From assembly GCA_964400865.1 (NCBI GenBank), contig CAYNWG010000011.1:1-24376 (forward strand): a DNA stretch of 24,376 nt, written 5' to 3'. The position numbers and the translations under genes are program-made. A model generated the notes under the pieces. That model did not search any database. It saw only the letters and a list, made by a program, of their open reading frames with translations, and was not told the origin of the DNA. Source of the stretch: DAOQVB01 sp964400865 (GTDB taxonomy: Bacteria; Patescibacteriota; Microgenomatia; UBA1400; PJMF01). Of this stretch, positions 5,851 to 13,292 are shown piece by piece. Position 1 is the first letter of the stretch. The number at the start of each line of letters is the position of its first letter.

Positions 5851-7872
5851 TTAGTTAGCAGCTATCGAGTGTAATATTTTTGTTGGAAATAGTTCAGTTT
5901 GCCAGTCTTTGGGGAGTTTTTTATAGATTTTTTGAGCTTGAGTGATGAGTTGCATATCTGCCCAGCTGGCAAACCGCAATTGATCAAACCCGTGTTGTTC
6001 CACGCCAAATAAATTACCTGCGCCGCGGTTGGCTAAATCTAGCTCGGCAATTTTTTGGCCATTAAGCGTTTTGGCGAAGACTTTTAAGCGTTCTTTGGCT
6101 TTAGAATCTGATGAACCAGAAAAAACTAAGCAATATCCCTGTTGGCCTCTCCTCCCCACTCTTCCCCTCAACTGGTGCAGGCTGGCGAGACCAAATCGCT
6201 CAGCCGCTTCAATAATCATTATTGAGGCTTGGGGTAAATCTACGCCAACTTCTACAATAGGTGTACTGACTATCACATCAATTTTCCCGGCAAAAGCTGC
6301 ATCGATTATGGTCTTCTGATCATCCTTACCTTGTTTACCATGGAGCAATGCCACTCTCGTATCACTGGGAAGTTGGGCAACTATTTTTTCATACATATCT
6401 TTGGCCGCTGCCACGTTTTCGAGCGATTCTGTTTCTGAAGGATCAATGAATGGGCACACCACCATGGCTAATGTATTTGGTTCTTTGATTGACTCAGCCA
6501 GCCAGTGGTAAGCACCCTGGCGTTTTGTTTCTGGAATATACCAAGTAATGGTGGGCTTTCTCTCCTTGGGCATTTCCCCAATCACGGATAGTGATAAATG
6601 GGAAAAAACCGTCAACATGAGACTGCGTGGAATAGGAGTGGCGGTCATGGTGAGCACGTGCGGAGTTGTTTTGTTTAGTTTGAGTTTCAATTCGGTTTGG
6701 TTACTTCTTTGAACTACGCCAAATCTCTGTTGTTCATCATATATAATGAGTGAAGGTTGTAATTCACTAATTCGACTGACTAAAGCGTGAGTACCAATGA
6801 AAAGTTTGGCAGCTGGGGCCTCATTTGTTTTTTTTGATTTTGCACCTCCAAGTATTAGTTCGTAAGGCAGATTGGGGAATAATGTTTGTGTGGTGGACAA
6901 ATGTTGTTGGGCTAAAATTCTTGTGGGAGCCAACAAGCAGACATTATTTCCTTGGGCAACACACAGCTGAGCTGCCAAAAGAGCAATCACTGTTTTTCCC
7001 GATCCCACATCTCCTTGTAGCAAACGATTCATCGGCATTGATCTCGATAAATCAGCTAAAATGTCTTGTAATGATTGCTGTTGACCATTCGTAAGCTGGA
7101 ATGGTAATTGATTCACTAGTGATTGAAGTTGTTGAGTATCTGGTATTCGCTCAAGAATCTTGATAGCTTTGATTTTTGACCACTGTTTTTTTTGCCGATC
7201 TGCTTGTTGCATTAAACTCAATAATTCTTCGAGTGCGATTCTTTGTCTAGCAGCAATGACGTTTTCTTGTTCTTCAGGAAAATGTAATTGGCGTAATGCA
7301 TCAAGTAGCGAGACCTCTGTTTGCGCCTTTTGCACGAGTGAATCTTTAACTTCCAAATGATCAAACAAGGTGGTAAAAATTCTACGCATCCAACCTGACG
7401 ACACACCTATGACTGATGAATACAATGGAACTAATCTAGCTGTGTGAATTGCAGTTTGCTTTGATACACGCTCAACAACTGGTTGCTGAAGTGTTTGATA
7501 TTTTTCATTCCACAGACCACTAAAGTAAAATTGGCCCTCACTCTTTAGTGTTTGAATAATAAATGGACAATTAAACCACGTGACTTTTATCTGACCGGTT
7601 TGATCAACTAGTGTTGCACGCTGAATACTTTTCCTACCTCGCCATTGTTGCGAAGTGTTTTTAACCTGAGCAATAACAGTAATCGGTTTCAGAATTTCGG
7701 CTCCATGTTGAAAGACATCGGCAATTGTGAGTATTTGGCGTCGATCTTCATACCTCAGTGGTAGTTGCAGCAATAAATCTTTGACGGTGTAAAGATTTCG
7801 GAGGCTAAGGCGCTGCTGCAGCGCAGCGCCAATGCCGCGCACAACCTTCAGATTAGTGTCGAGGGTATACAC
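5851..7872 (-). CDS. recG: ATP-dependent DNA helicase RecG
   Basis: At 673 aa this is near the usual RecG length. The N-terminal wedge/OB region carries helix-hairpin-helix-like VVRGIGAALQQRL and LLLQLPLRYEDRR. The helicase domains show Walker A GDVGSGKT, motif Ia LAPTRILAQQH, motif II DEQQRFG, motif III TMTATPIPRSL, motif V VSTPIVEVGVDLP and motif VI QLRGRVGRRG. The C-terminal TRG segment with RGAGNLFGVEQHG is diagnostic for RecG. It remodels stalled replication forks and Holliday junctions. Motif II has Gln where most RecG have His (DEQH). The start is GTG at 7872, chosen because it gives the expected N-terminus; no ATG fits upstream. It lies 24 nt downstream of the small membrane peptide and is likely in the tyrS operon. 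Confidence 0.96.
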   Translation of the reverse strand: MYTLDTNLKVVRGIGAALQQRLSLRNLYTVKDLLLQLPLRYEDRRQILTIADVFQHGAEILKPITVIAQVKNTSQQWRGRKSIQRATLVDQTGQIKVTWFNCPFIIQTLKSEGQFYFSGLWNEKYQTLQQPVVERVSKQTAIHTARLVPLYSSVIGVSSGWMRRIFTTLFDHLEVKDSLVQKAQTEVSLLDALRQLHFPEEQENVIAARQRIALEELLSLMQQADRQKKQWSKIKAIKILERIPDTQQLQSLVNQLPFQLTNGQQQSLQDILADLSRSMPMNRLLQGDVGSGKTVIALLAAQLCVAQGNNVCLLAPTRILAQQHLSTTQTLFPNLPYELILGGAKSKKTNEAPAAKLFIGTHALVSRISELQPSLIIYDEQQRFGVVQRSNQTELKLKLNKTTPHVLTMTATPIPRSLMLTVFSHLSLSVIGEMPKERKPTITWYIPETKRQGAYHWLAESIKEPNTLAMVVCPFIDPSETESLENVAAAKDMYEKIVAQLPSDTRVALLHGKQGKDDQKTIIDAAFAGKIDVIVSTPIVEVGVDLPQASIMIIEAAERFGLASLHQLRGRVGRRGQQGYCLVFSGSSDSKAKERLKVFAKTLNGQKIAELDLANRGAGNLFGVEQHGFDQLRFASWADMQLITQAQKIYKKLPKDWQTELFPTKILHSIAAN

Positions 7873-7896
7873 ACCACAATCCTATCATGAAGTTGC

Positions 7897-8001
7897 TCAA
7901 AGCATTGTCAGAAAACTACCACCGACTAAACTAGCTACCATGGCTATGATCGCAATGATTGCAAAAATTTGGATCAGTTTCTCTCGCTTCTTTTTTGTCA
8001 T
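7897..8001 (-). CDS. 34-residue single-pass membrane peptide
   Basis: A short open frame starts with ATG 8 nt after the tyrS stop and ends 24 nt before recG. The peptide begins with a very basic stretch (MTKKKREKLIQ), followed by a hydrophobic helix (IFAIIAIIAMVASLVGG) and a short tail (SFLTML). This is the classic positive-inside arrangement of a small membrane protein. An A/G-rich AGAAAGAA precedes the ATG as a possible weak ribosome binding site. It resembles in layout other tiny basic-plus-one-helix proteins of unknown function found in Gram-positive bacteria and CPR genomes, but I do not recognise a named family. It is probably cotranscribed with tyrS and recG. Confidence 0.6.
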   Translation of the reverse strand: MTKKKREKLIQIFAIIAIIAMVASLVGGSFLTML

Positions 8002-8009
8002 AGTTCTTT

Positions 8010-9212
8010 CTATTGTAATTTAAAATACCCACGTTTGCCGATCTTTAAAATATCACCACTTTCATAGTTTGCTGTAGTGAGTGGTTCAGTCAGTTTTTGA
8101 TCGTTGAGTTTCACTCCGCCTTGCTCAATGAGTCTTCGGCGATCACTCCGACTTAACTGGGGACAACAAGCGCCAACTAGGTCGAGCAATGTTAGGGCTT
8201 GGTTTTTAATCTGAATAATTGGAATTTCCTCTGGCGCGGCTTGTTGCTGAACGACTCGTTCAAAATAATCTTGTGCATGAAGTGCGGCTTCCTTTCCGTG
8301 ATAAAGCTCAGTAATGGCTAGAGCTAGTTGTTTTTTGAACTGCATGGGGTTTTCACCCGATTGAATTTTTTGCTCAACTTGATCAATTTCAGGTTGGGGA
8401 GTATTAGTGAGAACAGTCAAATATGGCACAATTTGTTCATCAAGGATGCTCATGGTTTTACCATACATACTTTCTGCTGGCTCAGTAAGAGCAATGTAGT
8501 TGTTAAATGACTTACTCATCTTTCTGCCATCGGTCCCGTTGATAATTGGTGTTGTGAGTACCCATTTATCTTTTTCGTGATATGTTTTTTGTAGTGTTCT
8601 ACCCATCATCATATTGAAGAGTTGGTCAGAACCCCCTATCTCCAAATCTACATCCATTACCACGCTGTCATAGCCCTGAATCAACGGATAGATTATTTCA
8701 TGTCCGAAGATTGGCAAACCTACCTCAAGCCGTTTTTGGAACATGTCACGTTCTAATAATTGTTGGACAGTTGTATGAGCTAATAATTTGATAATCTCAA
8801 CATAATCTAACTTATCCAACCAATCGCCATTTTTTCGTATTTCGATTGTGTCAAAATTGAGTACTTTACTTGCCTGTTGTTGCCATTCAGCAAAGTTGGC
8901 CATAATTTGTTCGTCTGCGAGCTCAGGTCGAGTAGAATCTCTGCCGGTTGGATCACCAATCCTGACGGTGCCGTTACCCACGAGCAAAATTACCTCATGA
9001 CCTAAGTCCGCAAATTGCTGCAATTTTCGCAGCACTACACTATGACCGAGTGTCAACTCGCTGCCAGTAGGATCAATCCCAAGATACAATCGAATTCGCT
9101 TTTCGGTCATAATTTTTACGAGCGAATCTAGTGAGGGTAAAACTTGTTCAACACCTCGAGTTAGTACTTCGATTATGCGGTTGTGATCGGTTATGAGTTC
9201 TCGAGTAGACAT
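8010..9212 (-). CDS. tyrS: Tyrosyl-tRNA synthetase
   Basis: A 400-aa class I aminoacyl-tRNA synthetase that charges tRNA-Tyr. LYLGIDPTGSELTLGH at residues 42-57 holds the HIGH-like motif (TLGH). GGSDQLFNMMMGR is the tyrosine-binding signature of TyrRS, and GRKMSKSFNNYI contains KMSKS. The last ~60 residues (SDRRRLIEQGGVKLNDQK ... GDILKIGKRGYFKL) form an S4-type RNA-binding domain. The GGSDQLFNMM form with a ~400-aa length is the TyrS type 2 (TyrZ-like) group. The ATG is 6 nt from a -10-like box on its own strand and there is no Shine-Dalgarno sequence, so translation may start leaderless. Confidence 0.95.
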   Translation of the reverse strand: MSTRELITDHNRIIEVLTRGVEQVLPSLDSLVKIMTEKRIRLYLGIDPTGSELTLGHSVVLRKLQQFADLGHEVILLVGNGTVRIGDPTGRDSTRPELADEQIMANFAEWQQQASKVLNFDTIEIRKNGDWLDKLDYVEIIKLLAHTTVQQLLERDMFQKRLEVGLPIFGHEIIYPLIQGYDSVVMDVDLEIGGSDQLFNMMMGRTLQKTYHEKDKWVLTTPIINGTDGRKMSKSFNNYIALTEPAESMYGKTMSILDEQIVPYLTVLTNTPQPEIDQVEQKIQSGENPMQFKKQLALAITELYHGKEAALHAQDYFERVVQQQAAPEEIPIIQIKNQALTLLDLVGACCPQLSRSDRRRLIEQGGVKLNDQKLTEPLTTANYESGDILKIGKRGYFKLQ

Positions 9213-9242
9213 TGAATAATTGTAGCATGAATGCTATACAAT
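9212..9242 (+). promoter_or_regulatory. Promoter of the class A PBP gene
   Basis: TTGAAT (9212-9217), a 17-nt spacer and TATACA/TACAAT (9235-9242) preceded by TG (9232-9233) give an extended -10 promoter. The preferred start codon at 9249 lies 6 nt after TACAAT, which again implies a leaderless mRNA. It overlaps the divergent tyrS promoter, so the two polymerase sites likely compete. Confidence 0.5.
9219..9227 (-). promoter_or_regulatory. Extended -10 promoter of tyrS
   Basis: On the minus strand TGC followed directly by TACAAT forms an extended -10 element. Six bases (TATTCA) separate it from the tyrS ATG, so the start codon coincides with the expected transcription start. It lies head-to-head with the PBP promoter inside a 36-bp intergenic gap. 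Confidence 0.5.
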
Positions 9243-9248
9243 AGAGCA

Positions 9249-11987
9249 ATGTTTCTAGAAAAATACAAACAAATCTTGCTTCGTTGGTGGCATGCCATAA
9301 AACATAAACTTGGTTTGGGAGCTCGGTCACGCAGGAGTCTTATGCGGGTATCACAAATGAAGCGTCAATTAGTTTGGATGAAGATTTTCCGTTACACAGC
9401 GTTATTTTCACTTGTTTTTGTGATAGTAGGCACTGTGGTTTTTCTTGGCATGTTAGCTTTTTACGCCAAGGATTTACCAAAATCTGGTGAAGTTATACAA
9501 AGATCTGGGTTCAGCACAAAAATTTTTGATCGGAATGGCAAACTGCTCGACGACGTCTATTCGGATGAAAACCGAACCTTTGTTCCGCTATCTGCCATCC
9601 CTCAAACTCTTCGTGACGCATCGATTGCGATTGAAGATAAGGAATTTTATCAACATCAAGGAATCGATCTGTTTGTATTCATAAGAATGCCATACTATTT
9701 AATTACCGAGCGTCGAATTGTGGGAGGATCCACACTTACCCAACAGTTGGTGAAAAAGGCATTGCTGAGTGATGAACGAACCCTACCACGGAAAATTAAG
9801 CAAGTTGTGTTGTCATTATTAGTGGAGCAGCGTTTTTCCAAAGATCAAATTCTAGAGATGTATCTCAATGAAGTTCCCTATGGAGGAACTGCCTATGGTG
9901 TTGGAGCGGCATCTGAATATTATTTTGGCAAGCCAGTACAAGAACTTAGTATGGTTGAGTCCGCCATTTTAGCTGGTTTGCCCCAGAGACCTACTGCCTA
10001 CTCTCCCCTAGCCGGTAAAACGAATGACGATGGTGAACCACTGTGGAAAGAACGCGCAAAAGGAGTGCTCAGAAGAATGAGTGAAGACAATTATATAACT
10101 GCGTTGGCGTATGAAGATGCACTGTCTCAGTTAGAAACAATCACCTTTGAAAGCAAACGCAGTAGTATGGTGGCTCCCCATTTCGTTTTTTACACACTCA
10201 GTCAACTAGAAGAGATGTATGGTCCCGAACTTGTTCAAAGTGGTGGATTACAGGTAACCACCAGTCTGAATCTAGACCTACAGAATGAAGCCCAAACGAT
10301 TGTGAGTGAGGAAATTGAAAAAGTGAAGAATTTGAATATTACAAACGGATCAGTCATGGTGATGAATCCAAACACGGGTGAAATTCTGGCTATGGTTGGG
10401 AGTCGCAACTTTAATGATGAAGAAATTGATGGACAATTTAATGTGGCGGTTGATGGGCTGCGCCAGCCAGGAAGTTCAATTAAGCCTGTTGTGTACTTAA
10501 CCCTACTGCGGTTGGGCTATACACCCGCATCGATGATGATTGATGTTGAAACAACTTTTCAACGAAATGAAAATGAAAAACCATATCAGCCAAAGAATTA
10601 TGATGGGAAATTTAGGGGTCCAGTGAGTTTACGAAACAGCCTTGGTAGCTCACTTAACGTTCCTGCTGTGAAGGGTTTAGCCAAAGTCGGTTTGGAAACC
10701 TTTTTGACTCAAGCCTACGCCATGGGTTTTGTTACACTAGAACCCACACAGGAAAACCTTCAGCGATTGGGTCTTTCAGTTGCTCTTGGAGGTGGAGAAG
10801 TTCATTTAATTGATTCAACTTCTTCTTTTAGTTCATTTGCGAATGGAGGAAACAGAGTTGATCCTGTGTCTATTTTAAAGGTGGTGGATAAAAATGGAGT
10901 GGTGTTATATGAGCATCGAGCGGTAACGGGTGAAGTAGTAATGTCTCCAGAAGAAGCATATTTGATAAATCACATTCTGTCTGATGATTCAGCGAGAGCT
11001 ATGGCATTTGGCGCCAATTCAAAGCTAAATGTTAGTCCCAACATTGCGGTAAAAACTGGTACCACTAATGATCAAAGAGATAACTGGGCTATTGGATGGA
11101 GTCGTGAAGTGATCATTAGTGCTTGGGTAGGCAATAACGATAACAGCGCCATGAAAACAGTGGCATCTGGTATTTCTGGCGCTACTCCAATCTGGCAACG
11201 AATAATACAGTATGCGCTGAAAAATGGTTTTTCAGCACCAGCTTGGGAGGTACCCGCTGGTGTTGAGCAAGTTTCTGTAGATGCAGTATCAGGATATCCA
11301 TCACATGACGATTTTCCTGCTAAGACAGAAATCGTCATCAAAGGTCTTCTGCCGAGTTCGCCTGACCCAATTCATCTCAAGTTAAAACTCTGTAAAGGAC
11401 AAGCTAAGTTAGCCACCGATGCCCAGGCGGTTTCTGGCGACTTTGATGAAAGAGAATTTGTTCGCTTGGCTGAAGCCGATCCATACAGCCAGGATGGTAT
11501 CAACCGTTGGCAGCAAGCTATTGATGCCTGGGTAGCACCTCAGCCAAGCGATTTTTATAAACCACCAACTGACTATTGTGGTGATCAATCAGATGTTTCT
11601 GCAGTGATGGAACGTCCAGAAAATGAAAAGAAATATGATTCGGAGAATATCGAATTTGTTGTTAAAGCTGACTCTGGGGCGGGCATAGAAAAAATAGAAA
11701 TTATTGCTGATGACAAGGTGATTGAAACCGTTGAAAATCGAGAGTATCGAGGCACTATTAAGCTAAAAAAGGGCAGATACACAGTTTGGGTTAAAGCTTA
11801 TGCTAGAGATGGGAAAACTAAGGAAAGTGAAAAGAAGAAGATCGGCACTGGTGGAGAAGATTGGCAAGTACCTTCCCCTACTCCAACCCCAACCACAGCG
11901 CTGGTCCCAACTGCTACTCCCATAATTCCTACGACACCGGTGGTTCCCTCCGTGGTTCCTTCGCTGACTCCGATTGAAGAGACGTAA
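9249..11987 (+). CDS. Class A penicillin-binding protein (transglycosylase/transpeptidase)
   Basis: A 912-aa bifunctional peptidoglycan synthase of the PBP1A type. A basic cytoplasmic tail precedes one membrane helix at about residues 50-71. The GT51 transglycosylase domain has IAIEDKEFYQHQGID with catalytic E129, and GGSTLTQQLVKK at 159-170. The transpeptidase domain has the catalytic SxxK at S409-K412 (QPGSSIKP), an SLN motif in NSLGSSLNVPAVKG, and KTGTTND. A C-terminal beta-rich module (ENIEFVVKADSGAGIEKIEI) and a Pro/Thr linker-like tail follow. The ATG at 9249 is preferred over 9231 because 9231 lies inside the promoter. The last 59 nt overlap the O-antigen-ligase-like gene on the other strand. 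Confidence 0.94.
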   Translation: MFLEKYKQILLRWWHAIKHKLGLGARSRRSLMRVSQMKRQLVWMKIFRYTALFSLVFVIVGTVVFLGMLAFYAKDLPKSGEVIQRSGFSTKIFDRNGKLLDDVYSDENRTFVPLSAIPQTLRDASIAIEDKEFYQHQGIDLFVFIRMPYYLITERRIVGGSTLTQQLVKKALLSDERTLPRKIKQVVLSLLVEQRFSKDQILEMYLNEVPYGGTAYGVGAASEYYFGKPVQELSMVESAILAGLPQRPTAYSPLAGKTNDDGEPLWKERAKGVLRRMSEDNYITALAYEDALSQLETITFESKRSSMVAPHFVFYTLSQLEEMYGPELVQSGGLQVTTSLNLDLQNEAQTIVSEEIEKVKNLNITNGSVMVMNPNTGEILAMVGSRNFNDEEIDGQFNVAVDGLRQPGSSIKPVVYLTLLRLGYTPASMMIDVETTFQRNENEKPYQPKNYDGKFRGPVSLRNSLGSSLNVPAVKGLAKVGLETFLTQAYAMGFVTLEPTQENLQRLGLSVALGGGEVHLIDSTSSFSSFANGGNRVDPVSILKVVDKNGVVLYEHRAVTGEVVMSPEEAYLINHILSDDSARAMAFGANSKLNVSPNIAVKTGTTNDQRDNWAIGWSREVIISAWVGNNDNSAMKTVASGISGATPIWQRIIQYALKNGFSAPAWEVPAGVEQVSVDAVSGYPSHDDFPAKTEIVIKGLLPSSPDPIHLKLKLCKGQAKLATDAQAVSGDFDEREFVRLAEADPYSQDGINRWQQAIDAWVAPQPSDFYKPPTDYCGDQSDVSAVMERPENEKKYDSENIEFVVKADSGAGIEKIEIIADDKVIETVENREYRGTIKLKKGRYTVWVKAYARDGKTKESEKKKIGTGGEDWQVPSPTPTPTTALVPTATPIIPTTPVVPSVVPSLTPIEET

Positions 11988-13287
11988 TCGATTTTGTTAA
12001 AAGCAACCAACTAACTGTAACCAACGCCCACATCCACCTTCCTGGTTGAAGACTAAATAAGTAGTGGTCAAAACAAATTGGTGCTAATAAAAGGAGGCCT
12101 GTTAGTACTAGGCACTTTTTGGTTGGCACATTTGTCATTTTCCAGAGTAGAAACAAAGTCAAAATACCTACTAAACCTAGTTCGCTCATGAATAACCACG
12201 GGACCGAATGAACCGGTTGTAAAAACCTCCAGACTTCGTGATTTTCAGTAAAAAAGGTCAATTTTGTCACAAACTGACTGAGTCCAGTTCCAATTAGGAA
12301 GTTGTGGAGGATCAGTTGTTCCGCTGCTTCTTGCAACCAGGTTCTTCTAGAGATAGATGCGGAGTTGGAAAAAAAAGTATTCAATAAACGGAGTATCAGA
12401 GGAATTAAAATTGTGCTAAAGGCGAGCAAACTAGTCGCTAAAAATGGAAAATGATTTTTTTTATCTACCAGAGTAGTGACCCGCCGATCTTTTAGGAAGA
12501 AAAGAATAAGTCCCCCACATAAAAATGTACCGATCGCGGTCAGTGAATGCGTCATAACTACTAGAACGAAAGCTAATAAACTTACTAAGCTTAATAAAAC
12601 TTGGTTGATTCGGTTGTTAAATCGATTACTAAATCCAATTAGTAACACTCCATAGACTGCCAGATAACCTCCCAGTAAATTGGGATGAGCCGTTGTACCA
12701 TATGGCAAAATGAGGTTTTCACCTTTGGAAGTGGTAAATCGATCGAGCGAAAATTGATTGGTGAAATTCGGTTCACCCAGTAATGAATATCCATAGACTG
12801 ATGTTTGATTCAGATATTGACTAATGCCTATGACTGACTGAAAGAGAATTGTGGTTGAAAAACCAATCACCAGTAACCTGATGAATCTTTTCCGATTTAG
12901 CGAAAGATGAAAGCTTAATGTAATTCCTAAGAGTATTACTTCGAGCCATTGAAAAAGATTCCATAAACCAACAAGTGCGTAAGCACTCAACAATTGTCTC
13001 AGTAGTAAGCCGAATATAGTTAGAAGTAGTAAAAAGACGCTGATACTTCTAAAGTTGACGTGATTTGATTTATTACTTAACCATTGTACTAGCTCTGATC
13101 GTTTAGTAAGTAATAATGATCCAATATAACACCATAGTATCATTTCTGATAGATATATTTTCCCGATTAAATAATCGCTTAACATGCCAGTGACGTAAGC
13201 TGAGTCTTTTCCAAAGGTGAGAAATAAATTGGTGGGAAGCAAAAAAATTAGAAGAACCACAAATAGGTTTGCCCACTGAGGTTTCAT
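11929..13287 (-). CDS. O-antigen ligase/polymerase-like polytopic membrane protein
   Basis: A 452-aa protein with about 10-12 hydrophobic helices. The middle periplasmic loop (LPYGTTAHPNLLGGYLAVYG) and the later loop (IGTGLSQFV ... LQPVHSVPWLFMSELGLVG) match the Wzy_C/WaaL family, in which a conserved His pair (HPN..., VHS) precedes a helix. Such proteins join or polymerise lipid-linked glycans on the outer side of the membrane; the exact substrate cannot be told. The ATG at 13287 is 5 nt past the pheT stop; a second ATG at 13323 would overlap pheT by 31 nt. Its 3' end runs 59 nt into the PBP gene antiparallel, so both coding strands are used there. Confidence 0.8.
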   Translation of the reverse strand: MKPQWANLFVVLLIFLLPTNLFLTFGKDSAYVTGMLSDYLIGKIYLSEMILWCYIGSLLLTKRSELVQWLSNKSNHVNFRSISVFLLLLTIFGLLLRQLLSAYALVGLWNLFQWLEVILLGITLSFHLSLNRKRFIRLLVIGFSTTILFQSVIGISQYLNQTSVYGYSLLGEPNFTNQFSLDRFTTSKGENLILPYGTTAHPNLLGGYLAVYGVLLIGFSNRFNNRINQVLLSLVSLLAFVLVVMTHSLTAIGTFLCGGLILFFLKDRRVTTLVDKKNHFPFLATSLLAFSTILIPLILRLLNTFFSNSASISRRTWLQEAAEQLILHNFLIGTGLSQFVTKLTFFTENHEVWRFLQPVHSVPWLFMSELGLVGILTLFLLWKMTNVPTKKCLVLTGLLLLAPICFDHYLFSLQPGRWMWALVTVSWLLLTKSITSLQSESAKEPRREPPVS

Positions 13288-13292
13288 TGCAG

